In this document: positions 16,247 through 27,098 of the stretch, piece by piece | Numbering within the stretch: position 1 is the first letter of the stretch | Layout of the letters: each line of letters begins with the position of its first letter | Source of the DNA: Pseudomonadota bacterium | Lineage (GTDB): Bacteria > Bdellovibrionota > UBA1018 > CAIMNF01 | Assembly: GCA_027486675.1 (NCBI GenBank) | Contig: JAIXOQ010000007.1 | Location: 1 to 64,000 of the forward strand | Length of the DNA: 64,000 nt | Direction of reading: 5' to 3' | The notes under the pieces: generated by a model | Databases searched by the model: none | Seen by the model: the letters and a program-made list of their open reading frames with translations, nothing else | Told to the model about the DNA's origin: nothing | Made by a program: the position numbers and the translations under genes

Positions 16247-17785
16247 ATGCCTACTCGATTATCAAAGCAAGTGGCTCACGCCCAAAACGAGTTGACCCTC
16301 ATTCTTGGCAACCAGCTTTTCCATGACTTTTATGATTCAGGACCCTGTCTCATGGTAGAGGACCATGGGATCGCGACCCATTATCAGTACCACAAATTGC
16401 GAGTCCTTCATCAGTTTGTCAGTATGCGGGAATTTCGGGATCACCTCATTCATAAGGGACTAGAGGTCATCTACTTCGAATATCCCGATTCCCTGAAGCT
16501 TGGCAAAAATAGTTTCTTTGAGCGGTTATCTCTCGTTACAAAAGAGCACGATATTAAGACACTAAAAACTGCAAGAATTCCGGACGTTTCTTTTCGTGAG
16601 CAACTCATTGCCTGGGGCAAGGCGACTCAAGTCAATGTAGTCTTTATTACGTCCCCCCAGTTCCTCATCAGCGATGAGTACTTTGCGAAGTATTTAGGCA
16701 AATACAAAAAACCCTTCATGAAAAACTTTTATGAAGGCGTAAGGAAAGATCATCAGATTCTCTTAGACAAGAATAAAGAACCAGAAGGGGGCCAGTGGAG
16801 CTTTGATTCAGAAAATCGAAAACGACTTCCAAAATCAATCCAGATTCCTCTACTTCCCGTCTATAAACGTTCTCATCACCAATCTGTAGTTCACTCCCTT
16901 GTACAAGTGAACTTTGCAAAAAATCCCGGAAATTTGCCCGCCTTAGATGCAGACCTTTGGATTCCAACAAATCGAAAGGATGCCCTGTTATTCCTCAAGG
17001 CATTTCTATTAGAAAGATTCTCTCATTTTGGCCCTTATGAGGACTCAATCACGAGTGATTCTGACTTTGTATTTCATTCAGCGCTGTCACCGCTCATCAA
17101 CATCGGTCTCCTAAGTGCTGCAGAAGTCATACAACAAGCGATTACTCACGGTAAAATGAATAAAGTCCCAATAGAATCCTTGGAGGGGTTTGTTAGACAG
17201 ATCGTTGGATGGCGTGAATTCATTCACGGAATTCACCAGAATTTTTACGAAGAGCAAGCCAGAAAGAATTTCTTTAATCACCAACGTCTCATGAAATCCT
17301 GCTGGTACGATGGAACCACTGGGCTGCCACCGGTAGATGATGCAATTAAAAAGGCGAATCGTTTGGGTTACAATCACCATATTGAGCGATTGATGATCTT
17401 AAGCAACTGCATGCTTCTCACGGAAATTAATCCGACTGCAGTACATCGTTGGTTTATGGAGATGTTTCTTGATTCCTATGAATGGGTCATGGGGCCGAAC
17501 GTTTATGGTATGTCTCAGTTTAGCGATGGCGGCATCTTTGCTACAAAGCCATATATTTCAGGATCTAACTACATCCTAAAAATGAGCCACTATGCAAAGG
17601 GACCCTGGTGCGATATCTGGGATGGGCTCTATTGGTCTTTCATCAGCAAAAATATCGGCTTCTTTGAGAAGAACCCGCGGCTATCGATGATGCCCCGTCA
17701 GCTCCTAAGGATGGATCCAGCGCGAAAGTCTCGACTCTTCTCCTTGGCCCAAAATTTCCGGGAAGAAGTCTCTAGCATGGCGTAA
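16247..17785 (+). CDS. PhrB-like (6-4) photolyase family protein lacking Fe-S cysteines
   Basis: A 512-residue member of the bacterial FeS-BCP/PhrB photolyase-cryptochrome group. Family landmarks: LILGNQLF at the N-terminus, GGQWSFDSENRK near 181, GWREFIHG, NHHIERLM (the lesion-site His pair at 377-378), EWVMGPNVYGMSQFSDGG. The 4Fe-4S ligands of Agrobacterium PhrB are C350, C438, C441 and C454. Counting from the His pair, the first falls on Pro362; in HYAKGPWCD the next two fall on Ala450 and Pro453, and the loop before the last Cys (Cys455) is deleted. Only one of four ligands remains, so a cluster is unlikely. The FAD domain otherwise looks complete. Confidence 0.88.
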   Translation: MPTRLSKQVAHAQNELTLILGNQLFHDFYDSGPCLMVEDHGIATHYQYHKLRVLHQFVSMREFRDHLIHKGLEVIYFEYPDSLKLGKNSFFERLSLVTKEHDIKTLKTARIPDVSFREQLIAWGKATQVNVVFITSPQFLISDEYFAKYLGKYKKPFMKNFYEGVRKDHQILLDKNKEPEGGQWSFDSENRKRLPKSIQIPLLPVYKRSHHQSVVHSLVQVNFAKNPGNLPALDADLWIPTNRKDALLFLKAFLLERFSHFGPYEDSITSDSDFVFHSALSPLINIGLLSAAEVIQQAITHGKMNKVPIESLEGFVRQIVGWREFIHGIHQNFYEEQARKNFFNHQRLMKSCWYDGTTGLPPVDDAIKKANRLGYNHHIERLMILSNCMLLTEINPTAVHRWFMEMFLDSYEWVMGPNVYGMSQFSDGGIFATKPYISGSNYILKMSHYAKGPWCDIWDGLYWSFISKNIGFFEKNPRLSMMPRQLLRMDPARKSRLFSLAQNFREEVSSMA

Positions 17786-20119
<2,334 letters not shown>

Positions 20120-20143
20120 AGAACGAATGATCTTCAATTCTCA

Positions 20144-20180
20144 GGGCTCCCTTTTCGAATGTATTGAGAAAAGGGAGCCT
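20144..20180. terminator. Strong stem-loop between katG and the DUF1428 gene
   Basis: A 12-bp perfect stem (GGCTCCCTTTTC at 20145-20156 with its complement at 20168-20179) with an 11-nt loop lies between two convergent genes. There is no T tract on either side outside the stem, so it may act as a bidirectional terminator or 3'-end stabiliser rather than a classic intrinsic terminator. Confidence 0.6.
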
Positions 20181-20211
20181 ATCTAGACTGGACTCGAAAA
20201 TCACTATCGAT

Positions 20212-20589
20212 TCATTTACGTTGCGCCTGCAAGATCGGCTTAAACCCACCCCAGAACATCCGCATACCATCAAATGGCATCGTGTCCTCGTTCATGCCTT
20301 CAAGCCTTGGATCCGCCATTACCTTCTTCATGACTTTGTTGCGGTCAGCCTTAGACTTATATGTAGCCCAGGCAAAGACCACCACCTCACCCTTCTTCAG
20401 TTTCACGCTCTGCGGGAATGAGGTCACCTCACCTGTGGCAACATCGTCGGCAGTGCACTCGACATAGTCAATCGCGCCGTGTTCGATCCAAATTTTCGCC
20501 GCGAGCTTGGCCCACTTCTTATAGATTGCAAGCTTCTTCACAGGTACCGGAATAACGAAACCATCGACATAACCAAAAGACTTCTTCAT
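20212..20589 (-). CDS. DUF1428 family protein (YbaA-like)
   Basis: A 125-residue DUF1428 protein of ferredoxin-like fold. Typical segments are YVDGFVIPVPVKKLAIYKKWA at the start, YVECTADDV, VVFAWATYKSKADRNKVM and PFDGMRMFWGGF at the end. Function unknown. Its ATG overlaps the stop of the upstream SRPBCC pseudogene (ATGA), so the two were once an operon; DUF1428 and SRPBCC genes are often neighbours. Confidence 0.88.
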   Translation of the reverse strand: MKKSFGYVDGFVIPVPVKKLAIYKKWAKLAAKIWIEHGAIDYVECTADDVATGEVTSFPQSVKLKKGEVVVFAWATYKSKADRNKVMKKVMADPRLEGMNEDTMPFDGMRMFWGGFKPILQAQRK

Positions 20590-20874
20590 TTTGCTTTCCC
20601 ACTGCTCTCAACAGAGCTTTTTAGTTTTGCTAACCATTTTTCAAACTCAGGACCATTCATTGAGTCGCAGCATACAAAGACACTCATCAGCCGAAAGAAG
20701 TATCCGTTTTCTCCCGTGATGGACCACTTTACCTTCGTTCCCCCTTCAGCTGAAAAGGCCTTGTATAGGTGAGCTTGGTCTTCACCATCTGATTCAGGAC
20801 TGACTCCACGACCTCGGCTTTTCCGGTCCCCATCTGGCCTTTGCTATCCCAGCTGGATACGGAACCAACCCGCA
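20586..20874 (-). pseudogene. SRPBCC (polyketide cyclase-like) family pseudogene, frameshifted
   Basis: Two minus-strand frames together encode the C-terminal part of an SRPBCC protein. The first frame reads SSWDSKGQMGTGKAEVVES...KTKLTYTRPF and hits a stop near 20758; the second continues as AEGGTKVKWSITGENGYFFRLMS...MNGPEFEKWLAKLKSSVE and ends at 20586. The junction lies around 20745-20775 and residues between the two parts seem lost. No N-terminal portion is visible upstream (20875-20961). Homology to the GTKVTW and GxEFEKGLAxLK motifs of the family is clear by eye. A sequencing error alone would not explain the missing N-terminus. Confidence 0.65.
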
Positions 20875-20961
20875 CTATTATTTCCAGACTTTCCCACCTT
20901 TGCGAGGAAAAACGAAAGATAGAGGGGGCTAATCCCGGCTAACAAGCCTAGAACTACAGCC

Positions 20962-22032
20962 ATGCACAAGTGGCTCACTGAAGAACTTTACACGGACTCA
21001 TGTGCGTATTTCTCTGCGATCGAGAAGGACATCCAGACAGCACGGCACTCCATCGAAGTCGAATCCTATATCTTTGATCTCAGCGAAAGAGCGTTGAAAC
21101 TCGCAAAGCTTCTGATTGACGCTTCAGTACGCGGGGTACAGGTGCGGATTCTGGTAGATGGATTTGGGACTGCACCCAATTGCGCATCCCTGGAGGCTTT
21201 TTTTGCAAAGACTTCTGTGGAACTCCGGATCTTTCACCCCTTGTTTACTGTTGGAATTCTCCGCTTACTGCGAACATTCAATCGGCGCAATCACAGGAAG
21301 TCTTGGATCTTTGACGGGCAAATAGCATATGTTTGTAGCGCTAATATTCAGACTAATGCTTGGATTGAGTTAGGACTCAGGGTTTCAGGCGTAGAAACAA
21401 AAGCACTTTACGAAGCCTTCCTGAAGGCCTGGGCCAAAAAAAGTACTTCCCTGCGTTCTCTAGCCAGTGGGTTACTGCGATCTCAAAAGGCAAATGAACT
21501 CATACTCCTGAACGACACACTCTTCTTGCGTAAACACACCTCCCAGCACTTTAATCGTAGAATTACGGAGGCAAAAAAGACTGCATGGATCTTAAACGCC
21601 TACTTCTCTCCGCGAATTACATTCATCGGTTCGCTCCTAAAAGCCAAACAACGCGGAGTGGACATTTGTCTCATCGTACCCTCTGTTTCTGATGTCTTTT
21701 TTATGCCTTGGATCACACGCACCTACTATTCGCTCCTCCTTGCAGGAGGGATTCGAATTTTTGAATACCCAGGCGAGTTCCTCCACGCCAAGGCTTGTAT
21801 CATTGATGAGTGGATGACTGTCGGATCGACCAATATTAATCACAGATCATTGCTGCATGATCTTGAAGTGGATCTGGTCGTCACAGATCCCAGAAACCAG
21901 TCACGACTTCGAAAAAAATTTGAAGAACTAATGCAGGCTTCCACAAAAAAAACCTTAGCTGAAGTTGATGCACGTACAATTCTGGATCGATTCTTTTTTT
22001 GGATTCTGACTCATGTTCGGAAGTGGTTATGA
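20962..22032 (+). CDS. Cardiolipin synthase B-like phospholipase D protein
   Basis: A 356-residue PLD-superfamily enzyme with two HKD motifs: His111-Lys113-Asp118 in NHRKSWIFD and His275-Lys277-Asp282 in LHAKACIID, followed by VGSTNINHRS. There are no N-terminal transmembrane helices, which matches ClsB-type cardiolipin synthases rather than ClsA. The first motif has Asn-His-Arg-Lys where HxK is needed, so it fits. The stop overlaps the next ATG, and the partner is an EEP phosphodiesterase, the same pairing as ybhO-ybhP of E. coli. Confidence 0.88.
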   Translation: MHKWLTEELYTDSCAYFSAIEKDIQTARHSIEVESYIFDLSERALKLAKLLIDASVRGVQVRILVDGFGTAPNCASLEAFFAKTSVELRIFHPLFTVGILRLLRTFNRRNHRKSWIFDGQIAYVCSANIQTNAWIELGLRVSGVETKALYEAFLKAWAKKSTSLRSLASGLLRSQKANELILLNDTLFLRKHTSQHFNRRITEAKKTAWILNAYFSPRITFIGSLLKAKQRGVDICLIVPSVSDVFFMPWITRTYYSLLLAGGIRIFEYPGEFLHAKACIIDEWMTVGSTNINHRSLLHDLEVDLVVTDPRNQSRLRKKFEELMQASTKKTLAEVDARTILDRFFFWILTHVRKWL

Positions 22033-22739
22033 ACACCCTTAAGCTCCTGACCTACAATATTCACAAGGGTTTTTCCTTAGGAAATCGACGCTTCGTTTTA
22101 GGCCAGATTCGGGAACAAATCCGAGATATCAGACCAGACGTTGTGTTTCTCCAAGAAGTCGCAGCCTTTAGTCAGCAGGAGGATCAGCTTGAGTATTTAG
22201 CCGATCAAGTCTGGAAATACGCTGCCTACGGAAGAAATGCACTCTACCCGAAAGGACACCATGGAAATGCAATCCTGAGCCGTCATCCGATTCAAAATTC
22301 ATTTAATCTAGATCTAACTACAAACCGACTTGAAAAAAGAGGCATGCTGCATGCGACGATCGAACTTCCAGGCGGTATATTGCACTTGTTAAACACACAT
22401 CTGAGTCTCACGGAGTTTGCACGGAATAAGCAAATCTTGAAGATTTGTTCATATGTTGAATCTTCCACAACTCAAGATGAGGCGATGCTTGTCGCAGGTG
22501 ACTTAAACGATTGGAGCAACCAACTCACCCATCCGCTCAAGGAGCGGTTGAGCCTCAATGAAGTATTTCAAAAGCTTCAAGGACGGGTCGCAAAGACCTA
22601 CCCGAGCCTCTTTCCTTTGCTGCCACTCGATCGCATCTACTTCCGGGGCTCAGAACTAGTTACGGCTCAGGCGCTGTCGGGCGAAAAATGGAACAAGCTC
22701 TCAGATCACCTCCCACTTCTTGCGACTTTTAAGCTCTAG
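22029..22739 (+). CDS. Endonuclease/exonuclease/phosphatase family protein (YbhP-like)
   Basis: A 236-residue EEP-superfamily metal-dependent phosphodiesterase. Motifs are LLTYNIHKG at the start, VVFLQEV (metal-binding Glu), GNAILSRHPI, LLNTHLSL, VAGDLND and the terminal SDHLPL with catalytic His. The ATG at 22029 overlaps the phospholipase D stop (ATGA), so the frame opening at 21999 is not the start. Pairing with a cardiolipin synthase suggests a phospholipid or lipid head-group substrate, though this is inferred. Confidence 0.88.
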   Translation: MNTLKLLTYNIHKGFSLGNRRFVLGQIREQIRDIRPDVVFLQEVAAFSQQEDQLEYLADQVWKYAAYGRNALYPKGHHGNAILSRHPIQNSFNLDLTTNRLEKRGMLHATIELPGGILHLLNTHLSLTEFARNKQILKICSYVESSTTQDEAMLVAGDLNDWSNQLTHPLKERLSLNEVFQKLQGRVAKTYPSLFPLLPLDRIYFRGSELVTAQALSGEKWNKLSDHLPLLATFKL

Positions 22740-22835
22740 GCACGAGTCATCTTGCCCCACTCAATGTGCTATTCCCCAACTTGGAAGACATGAGCCTGGT
22801 CCATGGCTTGCACTAGATTGAGGCGAGGACACAAT

Positions 22836-23144
22836 ATGGAAAAATCAACTGCATTTAAAGAATCGAATCATCAAAGTATGCCAAACGGAGCATTTCTAAA
22901 GGACGAGCTCACCATGAGAATTCCAGACGCTAAGGAAGTCGAACAGATCCTTGATAACTGGGGGAAACTCATTCCTAAGGCTAAAAACTTTGTAAGAGCC
23001 AACTGGAAACCTATGGCGATTGCTACGCTCTCAGTCGCTGTGGTGGGTGTTGGTGCGTACGCTCTTTTCAACCGCGCCAGACGCGTGGCCGGCCGTAAAC
23101 CTGCAGCAGATAGCCGCAGGAATAATAGCGAAATTCACATGTAG
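22836..23144 (+). CDS. Small membrane-anchored protein, DUF883-like arrangement
   Basis: A 102-residue protein with a hydrophilic N-terminal part, a helix (KEVEQILDNWGKLIPKAKNFV) and one transmembrane segment near residues 58-76 followed by an Arg-rich tail. The layout, soluble helix then C-terminal anchor, is that of ElaB/YqjD/DUF883 proteins, but sequence similarity is not certain. AGGCGAGGA precedes the ATG at 22836. A strong terminator follows. Confidence 0.65.
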   Translation: MEKSTAFKESNHQSMPNGAFLKDELTMRIPDAKEVEQILDNWGKLIPKAKNFVRANWKPMAIATLSVAVVGVGAYALFNRARRVAGRKPAADSRRNNSEIHM

Positions 23145-23171
23145 GCTTTGATCTTCGAAGAATCAACGATG

Positions 23172-23208
23172 AACCCATCTGCTCCGTAGAGAGCAGATGG
23201 GTTTTTCT
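23172..23208 (+). terminator. Rho-independent terminator
   Basis: A perfect 13-bp stem (AACCCATCTGCTC at 23172-23184 with its complement at 23191-23203), 6-nt loop, then TTTTT. It serves the rightward gene at 22836 and abuts the stop of the leftward gene at 23207. Confidence 0.9.
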
Positions 23209-23437
23209 ATTTTTCTTTCATCACAATCTTTGCGGCGCGAGCCCGAAGTAAAGGCGCAGCCTCTGCGCTCAGTTGTTTTGTGTGGACTGAGACACTTGTC
23301 GCCGCATCAGACGCAATCGCGCGAGTACTTGTCCCGAGGAGCCCAAGCATCTCAGCCCGATCTTCTTCACCGAGAGTGTAGTAAGCACCGCCGGCTACCA
23401 ATCCGATAAAAAGTAAGACTTTAAAAAGAAACCCCAT
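23207..23437 (-). CDS. Small exported or membrane-anchored protein
   Basis: A 76-residue protein with one hydrophobic segment at residues 3-20 (signal anchor; no clear cleavage site) and an Ala-rich, mainly helical remainder. AAGGAG lies 12 nt before the ATG. Convergent with the preceding gene. No family recognised. Confidence 0.5.
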   Translation of the reverse strand: MGFLFKVLLFIGLVAGGAYYTLGEEDRAEMLGLLGTSTRAIASDAATSVSVHTKQLSAEAAPLLRARAAKIVMKEK

Positions 23438-23493
23438 AGAATCTAGTCTCCTTCGCAGTCTTCAGAATATCTCTAAAGTGGGATCTTGGATCG

Positions 23494-24771
23494 TTACTTC
23501 GACCCATGCTCCAGGATAAGCAGCGCCAAAGAAATCACGGCTACACCCCAGAGAACGCCTGAAATCTCTTTGCGCCGCCCTGCGATCACGAACAGGAGCA
23601 CATGCGTTATAAAGCCCCACAGTAGCCCTTGAGTGATGGAGAACGTGAGAGGTATCAACGCGATGGTAAGAAAAGCAGGCACGTACTCCTCGACACTGTC
23701 AAATCTTAGACCTGAGATACTTTTAAACATGAGTGAACCCACCAATATCAATACAGGTGCAGTCGCGTATGGCGGAATCATTCCCGCCAGAGGCCCTAAG
23801 AATAGAAAAGGCAAAAAACAAAGGGCCACGACCACTGCTGTGATGCCAGTCCGACCACCTGCCTCTATCCCCGCTGAACTTTCAACATAGGCAGTCCCCG
23901 ACGATGTCCCGAGCAGGCCTGCACCTAAAGTCGCGAGCGAGTCCACTATGAGTCCTTCTTTGAGGTTTTTAGGCTCCCCCTTTTCATCCGTCAGTCCACC
24001 CATGTAGGAGCACCCGATGAAAGTTGAGATCGAGTCAAAAAAATCTGTGAAGAAGATCGAGATGATGGAAGGAAGATATGCAAGCTTCAGCGCACCCCAG
24101 ATGTCGAGCTGGAAGAGGGTAGACTTAAAGTCAGGGAAACTGACCAGCGATTCTGGAGCCCGTATGTCTCCCATGAAGAGTGCGACCACTGTGACGAAAA
24201 CAATCCCAAACAAAAAGGCGAATGGGTTTTTTCGTTTCATAAAGACCACCATGATCATCATTCCCAGGAAAACCAGCACTGAGATGTGGTTGAGAACCCC
24301 GAGCTTCACTAAAGTCGCCGAATCCGCGACCACTAAGCCTGCATTCTTTAAGCCAATAAAGGTGATAAATAAGCCGATGCCCGCTGCGGTTGCATGACGC
24401 AAGGATTTTGGAATTGCCTGTGCAATTGAGACCCGTATCGGAGTCACTGAACACAAGAAGAAAAGAACCCCCGACCAAAAAACTATTCCTAAGGCAGCCT
24501 GCCATGGCACTTGGTTTCCAAGAATGATTGAGAATGTAAAGAAAGCATTCACACCCATCCCAGGCGCTACCGCGTAGGGTAACTTTGCGTAGAGCCCCAT
24601 CAGCAAAGTCATGAAGAAACAGAGTAAAACCGTGCTAGTAAGCGCTCCGTCAAAACTGATCCCCGTGCCCTCCGTCGAGAGTATCGATGGGTTCACAACG
24701 ATGATGTAAGCCATTGTAAAAAAGGTAGTCAACCCCGCAACAATTTCAGTTCTTAGGTGGCCCTTGGTCAT
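23494..24771 (-). CDS. NCS2-family purine permease (adenine/guanine/hypoxanthine type)
   Basis: A 425-residue polytopic membrane transporter of the AzgA-like branch of the NCS2 (nucleobase-cation symporter 2) family. Landmarks: TEIVAGLTTFFTMAYIIVVNP at the start, GMGVNAFFTF near 74, FTDFFDSISTFIGCS near 238, and TSSGTAYVESSAGIEAGGRTG near 288. About 12-14 hydrophobic segments. GAAGGG sits 8 nt before the ATG. Likely imports adenine, guanine or hypoxanthine with protons; the exact base cannot be read from sequence. Divergent from cysK with 56 bp between. Confidence 0.9.
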   Translation of the reverse strand: MTKGHLRTEIVAGLTTFFTMAYIIVVNPSILSTEGTGISFDGALTSTVLLCFFMTLLMGLYAKLPYAVAPGMGVNAFFTFSIILGNQVPWQAALGIVFWSGVLFFLCSVTPIRVSIAQAIPKSLRHATAAGIGLFITFIGLKNAGLVVADSATLVKLGVLNHISVLVFLGMMIMVVFMKRKNPFAFLFGIVFVTVVALFMGDIRAPESLVSFPDFKSTLFQLDIWGALKLAYLPSIISIFFTDFFDSISTFIGCSYMGGLTDEKGEPKNLKEGLIVDSLATLGAGLLGTSSGTAYVESSAGIEAGGRTGITAVVVALCFLPFLFLGPLAGMIPPYATAPVLILVGSLMFKSISGLRFDSVEEYVPAFLTIALIPLTFSITQGLLWGFITHVLLFVIAGRRKEISGVLWGVAVISLALLILEHGSK

Positions 24772-24827
24772 CTTTTACCCTTCTTTACGGACTAACCACT
24801 GTCCGCTGGCAATGATACCCTCACAGC

Positions 24828-25739
24828 GTGAAAGTAAAATCCATATTAGAAACTATTGGGAATACGCCCCACTTAAAGATGAACCGACTCTTTGGGCAGA
24901 CCCACAAGGTCTGGATCAAACTGGAAAAATCGAATCCAGGGGGCAGCATCAAGGACCGAATTGCGCTGGCGATGATTGAAGATGCTGAGAAACGCAACCT
25001 CATCACGCCGGAAACAACCATCATTGAACCTACCTCGGGGAACACTGGAATCGGGCTTGCACTTGCTGCTGCATTGAAGGGTTACAAACTCATCCTAGTT
25101 ATGCCGGAATCGATGAGCATCGAGCGCAGAAAAATCATGAGCGCATACGGTGCAACCTTTGATCTGACGCCAAGAGAAAAGGGAATGCGGGGCGCTATCG
25201 ATCGGGCCCAGGAGTTACTGCTAGAGCATCCCAAAGCATGGATGCCTTCTCAATTTGAGAATCCTGCAAACATAGCCATTCATGAAACCACAACCGCACA
25301 AGAAATCCTCAAAGACTTTCCTGAGGGGATTGACTACTTGATTACCGGTGTTGGGACAGGCGGGCATCTGACGGGGGTCGCGCGCGTCCTGAAAGAACAT
25401 TTCAAAAACCTAAAAGTATTCGCCGTAGAACCTGCAGCTTCTCCCGTGATTAGCGGCGGACAACCCTCCCCTCACCCCATCCAAGGAATCGGCGCTGGGT
25501 TTATTCCAAAAAATTTGGATCTTTCGCTTTTGGATGGTGTCATCACAATCACAAAAGAAGAGGCCTATGCATTCTCAATCCGTTCCGCAAAAGAGGAAGG
25601 TTTGTTTGCAGGCGTGTCGAGCGGCGCAACTCTTGCAGCAATCGCAAAAAAACTACCGGAGATCGCTGTTGGATCGACGATTCTTGGTTTTAACTACGAC
25701 ACTGGTGAACGGTACCTCAGCATCGAGGGGCTTTTCTGA
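24828..25739 (+). CDS. cysK: Cysteine synthase A (O-acetylserine sulfhydrylase)
   Basis: A 303-residue PLP enzyme making cysteine from O-acetylserine and sulfide. The PLP lysine is in NPGGSIKDR (about residue 43), the substrate loop in [12 protein letters not shown], and the phosphate-binding loop in [12 protein letters not shown]. It begins at GTG with no visible Shine-Dalgarno; ILETIGNTP immediately after is the normal N-terminus of the family. The stop overlaps the apparent CUG start of rarA. Confidence 0.93.
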   Translation: MKVKSILETIGNTPHLKMNRLFGQTHKVWIKLEKSNPGGSIKDRIALAMIEDAEKRNLITPETTIIEPTSGNTGIGLALAAALKGYKLILVMPESMSIERRKIMSAYGATFDLTPREKGMRGAIDRAQELLLEHPKAWMPSQFENPANIAIHETTTAQEILKDFPEGIDYLITGVGTGGHLTGVARVLKEHFKNLKVFAVEPAASPVISGGQPSPHPIQGIGAGFIPKNLDLSLLDGVITITKEEAYAFSIRSAKEEGLFAGVSSGATLAAIAKKLPEIAVGSTILGFNYDTGERYLSIEGLF

Positions 25740-26986
25740 CCGACGACCTCTTTTCAGTCCCTATCGCGACCGGATCAATCCCTCTAGCACACCGCCTAAG
25801 ACCTAAAACGCTCGACCAATGGATTGGGCATGAAAAGTTGCTGGGCGAAAAAGGAGTGATCCGCGCTTGGCTCAAATCGAAGTCCTTTCCGTCGATTCTC
25901 CTTTGGGGTCCGCCAGGTGTTGGCAAAACCTCTCTAGCCCTTTTGATTGCTGAAAATCTCGGTGACCACGGAGGAGAAGCCTTCATTCAACTCAGCGCGG
26001 TCAGTGCCGGAGTAAAAGATATCAAGGAGGCTGCCGAGCGTGCGAAGTCCTATCAAAGACTGGGGCGTAGAACAGTTCTTTTTCTAGACGAGATTCACCG
26101 TCTCAATAAGTCCCAGCAGGACAGCCTTTTACCTCACGTCGAGGCAGGCCTGTTCGTATTGATTGGTGCGACCACTGAAAATCCTTCCTTTGAAGTCAAT
26201 GCAGCGCTTCTCTCCAGAATGCGAGTGCTGCGTTTAGAACGACTTACCCATCCTCAACTTGAGCGGGTCCTCAGCCATGCACTTAAAAGCTCCGATGGAC
26301 TAGCAAACTGCGTAGAGCTTTCTGAGTCTGCCTGCCACTTGATCGTTGAACAATCCGAAGGAGACGCCAGACGGTTACTAACTCTTCTGGATTCGATCGT
26401 TTCCTTGATCCCAAATTTTTCAATCGCAACTCATGAACACCCAGTAAAAATCGATCAACCCGAACTTCAAACATTGCTTGAACAACTCGGAGACCGGGTA
26501 CTTCCTTACGACAAAGCCTCTGAAGAACACCACAACACCATCTCTGCATTCATTAAGTCCATGCGAGCATCGGATCCAGATGCAGCGGTCTACTATTTAG
26601 CCCGTATGCTTGAGAGCGGCGAGGACCCAATGTTCATCGCACGCCGTATGATCGTGTTTGCGAGTGAAGATATAGGTAACGCAGAACCTCGGGGGTTGCT
26701 GATGGCGATCGCCGCAAAAGAAGCATTACAATGCGTGGGACTCCCAGAGGCGCGCATCAACCTCGCTCACGCTGCAATATCTCTGGCTTTAGCTAGGAAG
26801 GACCGATCCGTCTACAATGCAATTGAGGCTGCACTTCAGGAGGTCCAAGATACCGGAGCGCTCCCAGTGCCTATGGTTCTGCGTAATGCGGTCACAGCAC
26901 TGATGAAACGTGAAGGTTACGGTAAGGGCGACGCAGATCAGCGATTGCCGGTAGGATTAAGAAAGACTAGGTTTTACGGTTCGTAA
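25736..26986 (+). CDS. rarA: Replication-associated recombination protein A, CTG start
   Basis: A 416-residue AAA+ ATPase of the RarA/MgsA (WRNIP1) family, acting at stalled replication forks with SSB. Walker A is [11 protein letters not shown], Walker B FLDEIHR, sensor 1 [10 protein letters not shown]. Family-typical N-terminal [21 protein letters not shown] lies upstream of the first usual start (TTG at 25838), which would delete it and so cannot be right. The only start-like codon in frame is CTG at 25736, 6 nt after GAGGGG and overlapping the cysK stop as CTGA. I therefore place the start there. The C-terminal part carries the tetramerisation region ending [14 protein letters not shown]...YGS. 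Confidence 0.9.
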   Translation: MTDDLFSVPIATGSIPLAHRLRPKTLDQWIGHEKLLGEKGVIRAWLKSKSFPSILLWGPPGVGKTSLALLIAENLGDHGGEAFIQLSAVSAGVKDIKEAAERAKSYQRLGRRTVLFLDEIHRLNKSQQDSLLPHVEAGLFVLIGATTENPSFEVNAALLSRMRVLRLERLTHPQLERVLSHALKSSDGLANCVELSESACHLIVEQSEGDARRLLTLLDSIVSLIPNFSIATHEHPVKIDQPELQTLLEQLGDRVLPYDKASEEHHNTISAFIKSMRASDPDAAVYYLARMLESGEDPMFIARRMIVFASEDIGNAEPRGLLMAIAAKEALQCVGLPEARINLAHAAISLALARKDRSVYNAIEAALQEVQDTGALPVPMVLRNAVTALMKREGYGKGDADQRLPVGLRKTRFYGS

Positions 26987-27043
26987 GGACTAGAACACTG
27001 CAATTCCCCGCTTGTCCCCGAAGCTTTTCAACTAATCCATGGA

Positions 27044-27081
27044 TAAAAAATGGGGCGTACGCGTTTTCCACGTACGCCCCA
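27044..27081 (-). terminator. Rho-independent terminator of ahcY
   Basis: An 11-bp perfect stem (TGGGGCGTACG / CGTACGCCCCA, 27051-27061 with 27071-27081) is followed on the minus strand by six T. It lies 18 bp past the ahcY stop. Confidence 0.9.
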
Positions 27082-27098
27082 TAAAGATTCACTCGGTC

